DNA of 64,000 nt from Scopulibacillus daqui (lineage in GTDB: Bacteria > Bacillota > Bacilli > Bacillales > Sporolactobacillaceae), in NCBI RefSeq assembly GCF_016908855.1, contig NZ_JAFBER010000011.1, forward strand, positions 25,809 through 89,808, written 5' to 3'. Below, piece by piece: positions 8,997-17,187 of the stretch (its first letter is position 1; every line of letters begins with the position of its first letter). The notes beneath the pieces were generated by a model that did not search any database, was not told the origin of the DNA, and saw nothing but the letters and a program-made list of their open reading frames with translations. Made by a program: the position numbers and the translations under genes.

Positions 8997-9010
8997 ACTC
9001 AGAGCTCCCT

Positions 9011-9640
9011 TTATGCATTCCTCATGATAATGGTTTCTAAAGTATTAGCAACATCTTCACAGCTGTCGGCGATTTCCTCAAGCATTTCATAAAGCTCTTT
9101 GTATTGAATAATCTTAATAGGATCTTTCTCTGTCATAAACAGCTGGCGAATGCTTTCTTGAAGCAATTCATCGCATTCCGATTCATAATCATTAATTTTA
9201 ATAACATTATTGCGAATATTTAACAGCTTCTTTTTATTAAGCAATCCTGCAGCTTGGGCAATTTCTTTTGTCGCGCTTAATAAAATATCAACTGTTTTTT
9301 GCATATACTCATCCGCCTGCGTGATGTTGTATATGCCGAGGCGTGAGGTCCATTGTTCTAAACCATCTAGAACATCATCCATCTTCATAGCCAGTGCGAG
9401 AATATCTTCGCGTTCCAATGGTGTTATGAATGTTTTATTTAAAGCTACGATGAGTTCATGAATATAAGTATCGCCTTTTTTTTCATAACTCTTCATCACT
9501 TTAGAAAACTCTTGAAGCTCATCTTCATTGTTAATTTTAAAATCAACAAAATATTGGGCCGCTTCTTCTAAATTCGTAGCGATCTTGCATAGCATGTTCA
9601 AAAACTTGTCATTCTTAGCTGGAAATAACACAAATGCCAC
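9011..9640 (-). CDS. ykaA: DUF47 (PhoU-like) Pit accessory protein
   Basis: 209-residue, largely helical DUF47/YkaA protein with acidic helices (YESECDELLQESIRQLF, YEMLEEIADSCEDVANTLE). These resemble PhoU and are thought to bind metal clusters. It opens with FPAKNDKFLNML, as in B. subtilis YkaA, and ends with the typical TLETIIMRNA. It precedes pit by 14 bp in a two-gene operon, so it probably modulates Pit activity at the membrane; the mechanism is not established. The start at 9640 follows GAGGTGGCATTTG and gives the normal family length. Confidence 0.9.
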   Translation of the reverse strand: MAFVLFPAKNDKFLNMLCKIATNLEEAAQYFVDFKINNEDELQEFSKVMKSYEKKGDTYIHELIVALNKTFITPLEREDILALAMKMDDVLDGLEQWTSRLGIYNITQADEYMQKTVDILLSATKEIAQAAGLLNKKKLLNIRNNVIKINDYESECDELLQESIRQLFMTEKDPIKIIQYKELYEMLEEIADSCEDVANTLETIIMRNA

Positions 9641-9674
9641 CTCACAAATATTATTTAAATGATCAGCCTTTTTA

Positions 9675-9702
9675 ATTTTAGCAAATCATGTCGGATTTAC
9701 AA
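9675..9702 (-). promoter_or_regulatory. sigma-A-type promoter of ykaA-pit
   Basis: On the minus strand TTGTAA (9697-9702), a 16-bp spacer and TAAAAT (9675-9680) form a good vegetative promoter, 35 bp before the ykaA start. The -35 element overlaps the first Pho-box repeat. Confidence 0.65.
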
Positions 9703-9734
9703 TTGTTTTTAATATCCTTTACAATAACTTAACA
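9696..9734 (+). promoter_or_regulatory. four Pho-box-like direct repeats, 11-bp period, over the pit promoter
   Basis: Plus-strand hexamers TTTACA (9696), TTTTAA (9707), TTTACA (9718) and TTAACA (9729) are separated by exactly 5 bp each. The PhoP consensus in Bacillus is TTAACA-like repeats spaced 11 bp apart. The array covers the pit -35 and lies on the strand opposite to pit, an arrangement I associate with repression. Confidence 0.7.
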
Positions 9735-9836
9735 ATTCAATGCGTCAATCTTGGGCAAAATATTAACTTAGATGTCAGCGGCAGCAACTTTTACTTCACT
9801 TTTTTAGATTTAAACATTTGTTGGAAATCTGTGCCT

Positions 9837-9868
9837 CGTATGATGAAACCGCTTAGAGAGGCATGATA
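9837..9868 (+). promoter_or_regulatory. possible sigma-G promoter of csgA
   Basis: CATGATA (9862-9868) fits the forespore sigma-G -10 consensus CATNNTA. A weak -35, GTATGA (9838-9843), lies 18 bp upstream. The expected transcript start is just ahead of the ribosome site AAAAGGAGGG. Confidence 0.4.
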
Positions 9869-9890
9869 AATTGAAAAGGAGGGATGACTG

Positions 9891-10142
9891 ATGGATTATA
9901 CGCTCGACTATTTAAAAGAAGCTTTATCAAATTGGGCAGATCGCGATGACCGCGCCTTAAATCTTTTTCAAAAAATAGATGATCATCAATTTCCCAACGA
10001 AGAAGCTTTTGCTGAAGTGCTGAGCGAAGAAGAAGCACAATACTTATCCGGCATTCTGCGAAAAGAAATGGCTTACGCGGAAAATGAACAAGATGAAGTG
10101 AGATTTAATGAGCTGAATCATGTTTATGAACAGCTGATTTAA
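9891..10142 (+). CDS. csgA: sporulation-specific acid-soluble protein CsgA-like
   Basis: 83-residue acidic protein starting MDYTLDYLKEALSNW and ending ENEQDEVRFNELNHVYEQLI. This tail and the overall length match B. subtilis CsgA, a sigma-G-dependent spore protein of unknown function (82 residues, ending in a similar NEQD...ELNEVYELL). The AAAAGGAGGG site is 8-9 nt before the ATG. A sigma-G-like -10 precedes it. It is monocistronic, followed by a MarR gene with its own spacer. The identification is from memory of the family ends and is moderately firm. Confidence 0.75.
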   Translation: MDYTLDYLKEALSNWADRDDRALNLFQKIDDHQFPNEEAFAEVLSEEEAQYLSGILRKEMAYAENEQDEVRFNELNHVYEQLI

Positions 10143-10253
10143 GAAGCTGTCACCATTGACTTCATTGTTTGACAGATGAAATAGCGCAATTTATAGTTAA
10201 ACACATGAATAGTTAAACAAATAAATCAATTGTCCATGGGAGAGGAGATTTTT

Positions 10254-10724
10254 ATGGATGAACAGACATTAAGCGCCATTATCGAGCGTTATTTTAACGT
10301 TGTGAAAAAGGCCGAAGCCCTGATAAAAACAGAAATCAGCGAAGAATTGACAAAAGACCAGCACGCTGTTTTGCGGTTTATAAAAGCAAACGGTCAATGT
10401 ACATCCTCACAGCTCGCCAAAGCTTTTTTCGTAAAGAAAAGCGCCATCACAGCCATTGTTAATCGCTTGGCCGAAAAAAATATCATCGCAAGGCAACGTG
10501 ACGCTAATGATCGGCGCGTTGTTTACTTAACATTGACTGATTACGGAGAAAAGCTCTATCAGCATTGCAGCGAAAATATTCGCACCCTTGCCGCTTCGCT
10601 CACATCCTATTTTAAACAAGATGAAGTAAAAGCCTTTTTAAACATTTATGAAAAACTGGATCAAATATTGGACCAGAAAATAAATGACGCACTGAAGGGT
10701 GTTAAAAATGAAGTACATACTTAA
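10254..10724 (+). CDS. MarR-family repressor of the adjacent MmpL-type exporter
   Basis: 156-residue MarR winged-helix regulator. The recognition region TSSQLAKAFFVKKSAITAIV (~47-66) is followed by the wing motif RDANDRRVVYLTLTDYGEKL. I use ATG 10254, behind GAGAGGAGA; an in-frame TTG at 10230 would place the site inside the gene. Its 3' end overlaps the start of the large RND-type exporter by 17 bp, so the two are translationally coupled. The pair resembles B. subtilis ydgG-ydgH. Autoregulation of the pair in response to a toxic ligand is inferred. The 111-bp upstream spacer holds direct copies of ATAGTTAAACA that might be its operator. Confidence 0.85.
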   Translation: MDEQTLSAIIERYFNVVKKAEALIKTEISEELTKDQHAVLRFIKANGQCTSSQLAKAFFVKKSAITAIVNRLAEKNIIARQRDANDRRVVYLTLTDYGEKLYQHCSENIRTLAASLTSYFKQDEVKAFLNIYEKLDQILDQKINDALKGVKNEVHT

Positions 10725-13700
10725 AGGCAAATGGGCTGTTTTTGCCATTTGGATTATTGCGATTGCCGCTCTTCTCTTTTTAGCGCCTAATATGGCTAAG
10801 CTCGTACAAGAAAAAGGACAAGCGACGGTGCCTGAGGGTTATTCATCTACAAAAGCAGCAAAAATTATCGATGAAATGAATAAACAAAAAGGCCGTCAAA
10901 AAACATCTTCCGCGACACTCGCCTTTTATAATGAACACGGCCTTACCAAAAAAGATAAGGAAGATATCAAACATGCGATCTCAGAGTTGAAAGAAAAAAA
11001 GAATCAACTCGGTATAACCCAAATAACCAATCCTTTTGATCAGCCCAGTCTGCAAAGTCAGCTGATCTCAAAAAACGGAAAAACATTGCTGGTATCGCTA
11101 AACATTAACACGAACGGGAAAAATAAGGAGAAACTCACAAACGATTTATATAAAACGATAGACGATATTCGGGTTGATCACTATTATACAAGCGACTGGA
11201 TGGTCAATAATGACATGATGACCAGCACTCAAAAAGGTTTGCATAAAACGGAATGGATTACAGTTATCTTTATTCTCGCTGTTTTGCTTATTGTTTTCCG
11301 TTCAATCGTCGCGCCTTTAATTCCGTTAATCACAGTGGGTGTATCTTTTTTAGCATCACAATCTATTGTGTCCTTTTTGGTAGATTGGGCGGATTTCCCT
11401 ATCTCAAACTTTACGCAAATCTTTCTTGTTGCAGTATTGTTTGGCGTCGGTACCGATTACTGTATATTGCTTCTTAATCGGTTTAAAGAAGAATTGCCGA
11501 AACACGAGACGGTTAACGATGCGATAATTTCAACATACAAACATGCCGGCAAAACAGTCTTTTTCAGCGGATTAGCGGTTCTTATCGGTTTTTCTGCGAT
11601 CGGGTTATCGCAATTCAGCATCTATAAATCCGCTGCCGGAGTTGCTGTCGGTATATTTGTTTTGCTCATTGCTTTGGTGACAATTGTTCCATTTTTTATG
11701 TCTGTTCTCGGCAAAAAGATTTTTTGGCCTGCCAAAGGTTCGCTTGAACATAAGCAAAGCAAATTGTGGGATCGTGCCGGACGCTTTGCTTTAGCAAGAA
11801 CCTTGATTGCTTTTGTTATTGTTTTAATCATTACAGTGCCGTTTCTAATCAAATATGACGGCCATCTTTCTTTTAATACATTAGATGAGCTTGGTGACCA
11901 ATATAAGTCTGTCAAAGGATTTCATATTATTTCCGATAACTTCAATCCCGGCGAATCAATGCCAACGAAAATCGCCATTAAAAATGACGATAAAATGGAT
12001 GGACGAGAGCCTTTGCAAACCATCGAGGCCATAACACGTGAAGTGAAAAAAGTTGATGGCGTTGAAACCGTTCGAAGCGTCACTCAGCCAATGGGGAAAC
12101 CTGTAAAAGATTTTCTTGTTCCGAATCAAGCGCAAACATTAAGTGATGGCCTATCTCAAGCTAATCAAGCCATTAATAAAATCAGCAGCGGCCTTAAAGG
12201 TGCCGATTCGTCAATCATGAAATCCGGACCGCAATTGAATCAGGCGACGGGCGGCGTGGATGAGCTTATTAATGGAACCAGCGCCTTAAAAAACGGCATT
12301 TCCCGATTATCAGACAGCATGTCCCAGCTGCAAAAAGGGCTTGAAACAGGATCTGCCAGCGCCAAACAATTGCAAAGCGGCATCAAACAAAGCGTGCAAG
12401 GCGCAAGGCAGCTGCAAAGCCAAAGCCAGCAGCTGTTAAATGGATACGAACAAATCGGAAACAGCATTAGCGACATTAACAATCAAATCAATAAAAGTTA
12501 CCAAGACATTCAGCCTTATTTAAATAAAGTTGACAGCGGAGTATCTGTCATTAGCGACCGTTTTAACAGCCTTGAAAATAAATATCCGGAAATTAAAAAC
12601 GATGCTAACTTTGAAATCATCTCCCAAGCGCTGCCGCAAGTGAAGTCAACGATGAGCCAATTAGAAAATCATCTTAAACAACTGTCCAGCGGCATGAATA
12701 CATTGTCAGAAAAAATGAATGAAGCCAATAGCCATTTTGCCCAACTTATTGACGGGCAAAAAACTGTGACATCCAGCCTTGGAAGACTGGCAGACGGTAT
12801 GGGGCAGTTAGAGCAAGGCATCCAAAGCGCCGCCAGCGGACAAACTCAAATTAACCGCAAATTGCCCGATTTAGAAAACGGCGCTTCATCGATCCAGCAA
12901 GGCCAAGAAAAACTCAAAGAAGGCTTCTCGCAATTTAATGGTCAAATCGGCCAATTATCGAGCGGATTAAATAACAGTGCAAAAGGTCTTGACAAAGTTT
13001 CAAAAGGATTGCAGTCAGCCAATGATTTTCTAAATGAACTTTCAGCATCTAACAGTTCACTGTCAGGCTTTTACATCCCTGATCAAGCGCTTAAGAGCAA
13101 TCAATTTAAAAATGCTCTTGATACTTATATGTCTAAAGACCGCAAAATCACTACGATTGATGTTATTTTTAAATATAATCCATATTCTACGGAAGCAATG
13201 GACCAAATTGACAAAATTAAATCAGCGGTTAAAAGAGCAGCTAAAGGTACGCAGCTTGAAAATGCCGAAGTCGGGATCAGCGGCATTACGAGCACAAACA
13301 ACGACTTAAGAACCATTTCTCACAAAGACTACACAAGAACTGCAACGCTCATGCTGATCGGCATTGGGCTAATATTGATCATATTGCTGCGTTCACTGAT
13401 TATGCCGGTTTATATCATTGCTTCGCTCATTTTGACATACTTTACATCACTCGGCCTTTCGGAAATCATTTTTGAAAATATCTTGGGATACAGCGGACTA
13501 AGCTGGGCTGTTCCATTCTTCGCCTTTGTTATGCTCATTGCACTCGGTGTCGATTACAGCATCTTTATTATGGATCGATTTAACGAATACTTTGACCTCC
13601 CGATTCGAGAAGCAATCATTGAAGCGATGCGGAATATGGGGACAGTCATTATGTCTGCGGCACTTATTCTCGGCGGTACATTTGCAGCCATGATGCCATC

Positions 13701-13869
13701 CGGTGTATTAACGCTCATTGAGATAGCTGTCATTATTATCATCGGATTAATCCTGTATAACCTAGTGATCCTGCCGCTGTTTATTCCGATAATGGTTAAA
13801 ACGTTCGGCAAAGCCAATTGGTGGCCGTTCAGGCGATCAGAAACGATGAGACATCATCATGAAGATTAA
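10708..13869 (+). CDS. MMPL/RND-family exporter (YdgH-like) with long coiled-coil ectodomain
   Basis: 1053-residue membrane protein. TM1 lies near residues 10-30. A cluster of five TMs follows (about 180-335) with VLFGVGTDYCILLLNRF, a sixth comes near 360-380, and the second cluster at the C-terminus has MLIALGVDYSIFIMDRF. These paired G-x-D-Y segments in TM4 and TM10 are the MMPL proton-relay signature. Between about 480 and 780 there is an unusually long extracytoplasmic region of Gln/Ser/Gly-rich heptads (LQ.G, LSSG, LENG), probably coiled coil. It is longer than typical YdgH (about 885 residues). I start at ATG 10708 rather than GTG 10699, because AAGGGTG lies just upstream. Export of lipophilic compounds is likely; the substrate is unknown. 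Confidence 0.85.
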   Translation: MKYILKGKWAVFAIWIIAIAALLFLAPNMAKLVQEKGQATVPEGYSSTKAAKIIDEMNKQKGRQKTSSATLAFYNEHGLTKKDKEDIKHAISELKEKKNQLGITQITNPFDQPSLQSQLISKNGKTLLVSLNINTNGKNKEKLTNDLYKTIDDIRVDHYYTSDWMVNNDMMTSTQKGLHKTEWITVIFILAVLLIVFRSIVAPLIPLITVGVSFLASQSIVSFLVDWADFPISNFTQIFLVAVLFGVGTDYCILLLNRFKEELPKHETVNDAIISTYKHAGKTVFFSGLAVLIGFSAIGLSQFSIYKSAAGVAVGIFVLLIALVTIVPFFMSVLGKKIFWPAKGSLEHKQSKLWDRAGRFALARTLIAFVIVLIITVPFLIKYDGHLSFNTLDELGDQYKSVKGFHIISDNFNPGESMPTKIAIKNDDKMDGREPLQTIEAITREVKKVDGVETVRSVTQPMGKPVKDFLVPNQAQTLSDGLSQANQAINKISSGLKGADSSIMKSGPQLNQATGGVDELINGTSALKNGISRLSDSMSQLQKGLETGSASAKQLQSGIKQSVQGARQLQSQSQQLLNGYEQIGNSISDINNQINKSYQDIQPYLNKVDSGVSVISDRFNSLENKYPEIKNDANFEIISQALPQVKSTMSQLENHLKQLSSGMNTLSEKMNEANSHFAQLIDGQKTVTSSLGRLADGMGQLEQGIQSAASGQTQINRKLPDLENGASSIQQGQEKLKEGFSQFNGQIGQLSSGLNNSAKGLDKVSKGLQSANDFLNELSASNSSLSGFYIPDQALKSNQFKNALDTYMSKDRKITTIDVIFKYNPYSTEAMDQIDKIKSAVKRAAKGTQLENAEVGISGITSTNNDLRTISHKDYTRTATLMLIGIGLILIILLRSLIMPVYIIASLILTYFTSLGLSEIIFENILGYSGLSWAVPFFAFVMLIALGVDYSIFIMDRFNEYFDLPIREAIIEAMRNMGTVIMSAALILGGTFAAMMPSGVLTLIEIAVIIIIGLILYNLVILPLFIPIMVKTFGKANWWPFRRSETMRHHHED

Positions 13870-13873
13870 ACAA

Positions 13874-13903
13874 GAGCAGCGATGGCGCTGCTCCTGTTTT
13901 TAT
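13874..13903 (+). terminator. terminator of the MarR-MmpL operon
   Basis: GAGCAGCG (13874-13881) and CGCTGCTC (13886-13893) form a perfect 8-bp stem with an ATGG loop, followed by CTGTTTTTATTT. It begins five bases after the exporter stop codon. Confidence 0.85.
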
Positions 13904-13941
13904 TTAAGACTTTTGTAACTGTAGATCTTTTTGTTTCAATA

Positions 13942-14220
13942 TCACCCAATTTTTTTGAACATGTTCCTTGCATGCATGTAATATCGCAAGGTTTTCATCC
14001 ACCTTTTAGCATGCGGGCCTTCAACGATCACAAGCATTTCCCTCTCTTCAGCTGTTAAGAAAAAGCAAATCAGTTCTGTCATGCGTTCAATCTTGCAAGT
14101 TCTGCCTTTATAGAACAAATAAATGGTTTGGCCTGCATTCATGGAATAAAAATAAAAATCAATTAAATCTACTAGTTTGACCTGCGGCGTCGATACTTTA
14201 AACGAGACAATTCTCTTCAT
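13942..14220 (-). CDS. small protein with HPr-like pattern but no phospho-sites
   Basis: 92-residue basic protein. I do not recognise it by name. The order of predicted elements (strand MKRIVSFKV, helix KLVDLIDFYFYSM, strands TIYLFYKG and RTCKIE, helix RMTELICFFL, strand EMLVIVEGP, helix AKRWMKTLRYYM) aligns without large gaps to the HPr fold, including FYKGRTCKIERM against the HPr segment around YNGKSVNLKSIM. The catalytic His15 and regulatory Ser46 positions are not conserved, so a PTS phosphocarrier role is unlikely. Start at 14220 behind AAAGGGG; an in-frame Met ten codons earlier has no site. It is monocistronic. The fold is inference. Confidence 0.6.
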   Translation of the reverse strand: MKRIVSFKVSTPQVKLVDLIDFYFYSMNAGQTIYLFYKGRTCKIERMTELICFFLTAEEREMLVIVEGPHAKRWMKTLRYYMHARNMFKKIG

Positions 14221-14324
14221 GGTGAAACCCCTTTGCCTTATAAACTCCATTATCTATTTTCACATAATCCAAAAGTTTTCTGAAGCGGGTATTTTTGTCG
14301 ATAAGGCACTATTTTTATAAAAAA

Positions 14325-15203
14325 TTACAGAAACTTTTTCGTAAAAGCAATCCATTCTCTCGCCGCAAAAGATAAATATCTGTCTTTTCTCCAAACAATA
14401 GCTAATTGCCAGGGTATCACAGGTTCTACCAGCTTGATTACGCTCACTTTTTTGCGATTTAACTCCTTACAGATGGTCTCCGGCAAAAGAGCAACCCCGA
14501 GTTTGGCAGCCGCTAGTTGGCTGATAAAATCCCACTGTGAACTTTCGTAAGCAATTTTCGGTTTATAGCCGGCTTGAATACACGTTTGGATAATTTGATC
14601 GTGAAGAGCAAAATCTTCGCGGAATAAAATAAATGGTTCATCTTTCAGTTCAATTAACTTAACTTCTTCTTTCACTGCCAAGGGGTGTTCCGGATGAACA
14701 ACTAAGCGCAAGGATTCTTTGACGAAAGATATCGTATGAAACAGCTTGAGGTCAACTGGCTGAACAACAACCCCTATTTCCAGCGCCCCGCTCTCGACAT
14801 CATTCATAACCTTTTTCGCTCCGGCTTCAAATACTTGAATCATAATATCCGGATAAGCTTCCCGAAACCGTCCGAGAACCCGGGGAAAAAAATAAGCCCC
14901 GACCATCGGCGGTAATCCTATCGTTATCTTCCCCCGCTTAATATTCATTAAATCAGAAAGTTCATTAGTCAAATCATCAAAGGATTGGACGATTTTCTGG
15001 GCGTGCTTAAACACAATTTCACCCGCATCTGTCATCACTGCTTTCCTGCCTGTCCGTTCCAAAAGCGGTACACCATATTCATCCTCAATATCTTTAATCA
15101 TCTTACTTATGGTTGGCTGAGTAATATGGAGCGTTTCTGCCGCTTTTGTAAAACTTTTTTGTTTGACAACTTCTAAAAAGTATTGCAAGTGTCGAACATC
15201 CAT
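14325..15203 (-). CDS. cidR: LysR-family regulator CidR
   Basis: 292-residue LysR regulator with a clear N-terminal winged helix (FTKAAETLHITQPTISKMIK, ~18-37) and effector domain. It is divergent from a CidA/CidB pair, the arrangement of CidR (YwbI) with ywbH-ywbG in B. subtilis and of cidR-cidABC in staphylococci. There CidR activates cidAB in response to acetate and overflow metabolism. The 107-bp shared intergenic region holds an inverted repeat suitable as operator. A pyruvate oxidase gene 38 kb away is a plausible distant target, because CidR controls cidC (pyruvate oxidase) in Staphylococcus, but this is inference only. Confidence 0.82.
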   Translation of the reverse strand: MDVRHLQYFLEVVKQKSFTKAAETLHITQPTISKMIKDIEDEYGVPLLERTGRKAVMTDAGEIVFKHAQKIVQSFDDLTNELSDLMNIKRGKITIGLPPMVGAYFFPRVLGRFREAYPDIMIQVFEAGAKKVMNDVESGALEIGVVVQPVDLKLFHTISFVKESLRLVVHPEHPLAVKEEVKLIELKDEPFILFREDFALHDQIIQTCIQAGYKPKIAYESSQWDFISQLAAAKLGVALLPETICKELNRKKVSVIKLVEPVIPWQLAIVWRKDRYLSFAAREWIAFTKKFL

Positions 15204-15221
15204 TCATTTTATCCCCTTATT

Positions 15222-15236
15222 ATAGATTTTTTCTAT
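15222..15236. promoter_or_regulatory. likely CidR operator
   Basis: Inverted repeat ATAGA-N5-TCTAT in the divergent cidR-cidA region. Size and AT content suit a LysR box (T-N11-A). It is 75 bp before the cidA start and 18 bp before the cidR start. Confidence 0.5.
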
Positions 15237-15310
15237 GGAAGTTATTCAAAATATGTATTTTACCTATATAGAAAACTCTTGTAAACTTCCTTATGAGAGG
15301 AGATCTGTTT

Positions 15311-15682
15311 ATGAAAAAGGTGTTGCTAATCGTTGTTCAAGTCATTTTGCTCAGCTTGTTTTCTTTAGCAGGAAATTTTATTTCAAAAGTTTTTTATTTG
15401 CCTATCTCAGGCAGCATTATAGGATTATTCCTGTTATTTATTTGTCTTCATTTTAAAATCATTAAATTATCTTGGGTTGAAATCGGCGCCGGCTTTCTTC
15501 TGGCAGAACTGCTGCTTTTCTTTATTCCTTCAGCTGTCGGAGTGATTCAATATAAAAGCGACATGATCCACAATGGATTGAAATTTATCATCATCATTGT
15601 TTTAAGCACCTTGATTGTCATGCTGGTTACCGGCTTCTCAGCGGAATTCTTACTCAGAAGAAAGGAGCGCTCTAAGCAATGA
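15311..15682 (+). CDS. cidA: CidA/LrgA-family holin-like protein
   Basis: 123-residue protein with four hydrophobic segments and the family signature YLPISGSIIGLFLLFICLHF (~32-51). CidA/LrgA proteins are holin-like membrane proteins thought to affect murein hydrolase activity and, in newer work, pyruvate or by-product traffic. The ATG at 15311 follows GAGAGGAGA. Its last 4 bp overlap cidB (ATGA), giving translational coupling. The adjacent divergent LysR gene supports cid rather than lrg naming. Confidence 0.87.
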   Translation: MKKVLLIVVQVILLSLFSLAGNFISKVFYLPISGSIIGLFLLFICLHFKIIKLSWVEIGAGFLLAELLLFFIPSAVGVIQYKSDMIHNGLKFIIIIVLSTLIVMLVTGFSAEFLLRRKERSKQ

Positions 15683-16359
15683 CCGCAGGATTTATCAGTT
15701 TTATCGCCACTGTTGCCATTTACTATTTATCTAAAAAAATTTATCAAAAAAAGACTTGGGTGATTCTCTCTCCGCTATTGATCGCCCCGGTGATTTTAGT
15801 TGCATTGCTCTCAATCACACATACAACCTATAAATCTTATAGCTCCGGGGGACAATGGCTGACTGAAATCCTTCAGCCCGCCACTGTGGCTTTTGCTGTT
15901 CCATTATATAAATACCGCCATATTTTAAAAAAACAAATGGCTGTTATTGCTCTAAGTATGACAGCAGGCGTTACCATCGCTTTTATTAGCTCTGATTTCA
16001 TTGCCAGGCTGACTCATGTCAGCCCCAATGTCATCTTAAGCATGCTGCCTCGTTCCGTTACAACACCGATTGCTATGGCTGTGTCTATAAACATTGGCGG
16101 CATTCCTGCGATGACAGCTGCCTTTGTTATCATGACCGGAATTACCGGCATCATCATCGGACCGTTATTGATTAAATGGCTGCCGATTAATGATAAACTG
16201 TCAAAAGGCTTATTACTGGGCATGGGAGCTCATGGCGCCGGTACTTCTAAAGCTCTGGAAATCGGCAAAGAAGAAGGCGCCGCCGCAAGCTTGGCTATGG
16301 TTATTGCTGCTGTCTTTACACTGGCGCTCGCTCCCGTTTTAATGACCTTTCTCACTTAA
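15679..16359 (+). CDS. cidB: CidB/LrgB-family membrane protein
   Basis: 226-residue LrgB-family protein with about six hydrophobic segments. Diagnostic parts are LQPATVAFAVPLYKYRHIL (~72-90), LPRSVTTPIAMAVS (~123-136) and GMGAHGAGTSKALEIG near residue 190. It works with CidA in control of autolysis or export of small organic acids. It overlaps cidA by 4 bp and is followed by a strong GC-rich hairpin. Length and composition are normal for the family. Confidence 0.9.
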   Translation: MTAGFISFIATVAIYYLSKKIYQKKTWVILSPLLIAPVILVALLSITHTTYKSYSSGGQWLTEILQPATVAFAVPLYKYRHILKKQMAVIALSMTAGVTIAFISSDFIARLTHVSPNVILSMLPRSVTTPIAMAVSINIGGIPAMTAAFVIMTGITGIIIGPLLIKWLPINDKLSKGLLLGMGAHGAGTSKALEIGKEEGAAASLAMVIAAVFTLALAPVLMTFLT

Positions 16360-16367
16360 TAAAGTTC

Positions 16368-16390
16368 AATCCCCGGGCGTCCCGGGGATT
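16368..16390 (+). terminator. GC-rich hairpin after cidB
   Basis: AATCCCCGGG and CCCGGGGATT form a perfect 10-bp stem with a CGT loop, nine bases after the cidB stop. The tail (TCCTAG) has almost no T tract, so termination may need another factor. It also lies just beyond the broken 3' end of ispA. Confidence 0.6.
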
Positions 16391-16423
16391 TCCTAGATTA
16401 GAAGGTAAAAAGCTAATGATTAT

Positions 16424-17187
16424 TTATGAAATGCTTGATGTTCCTGAAAGTTTGGCATATTTGCCGCCCATATAAGTTGATAGAATCTCTACGCCGGGAG
16501 CAACAACATCTATTTCATTATTGGTATTAGAAAATTCAGCTATTTTGAGGTCGAAATCAACCGCACCGACTTCGATAACCTCATATAACTTCCAGGATAA
16601 CTGAGCTCAGGCGTATCGTCGCGGCCGTCACCTTCGTTTCCTGCCGCACATACTACCAAAATATTGTTTTCAACCGCGCGTTTGACCGCCTGATGAAGTT
16701 CAGGAACATCTTGCGGTCCGCCAAGCGACATCGAGATAACATTGACTTTCTCTTTATTTGGCCCTTCCCAATCTACGGCATAATGAATGGCATCAATAAT
16801 CCATTCTAATTGTCCGCTGCCATCTTTGCTTAAAGCTTTTAAGACAAGAAGATTGGCTTTTGGCGCAACACCGAGGATGCCTTCATTATTTTCATTCGCT
16901 GCGATTGTCCCGCAGACGTGTGTGCCGTGACCGTTATTATCTAAGTAGTTTGTTTCGCCGCTGTTATAATCTGCGGTAAAATTTTTCCCATCGATGACGC
17001 GGCCTTTTAAATCAGGATGGTTAATATCGCAACCTGTATCTATGACAGCTACAACAATACCTTGACCTTCTTCACTTTCTTTCCAAACATCTGGCGCTTC
17101 AATCAATTGCACACCTTGAGGGATGACTTCTTTTGACTGCTCAACCACTTCTTTTACTTCAAACGGTATCAGTCTTACATCATTCAT
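16424..17187 (-). pseudogene. ispA: intracellular serine protease IspA, frameshifted and truncated
   Basis: The 5' part encodes 205 good residues of an intracellular subtilisin: VVAVIDTGCDINHPDLKGR (catalytic Asp), NNGHGTHVCGTIAANEN (catalytic His) and NVISMSLGGPQDV. After LSYPGSY a single base is missing. The annotated frame then ends within about 15 codons, while the next frame continues the family sequence ([41 protein letters not shown]) and stops at 16424. The Ser of GTS is the last recognisable residue; the SMAAPHVAGA helix and about 65 further residues of a normal ~320-residue IspA are gone. The start at 17187 has a good AGGAGGGGTA site. Two independent lesions make an active protease very unlikely. 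Confidence 0.88.
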
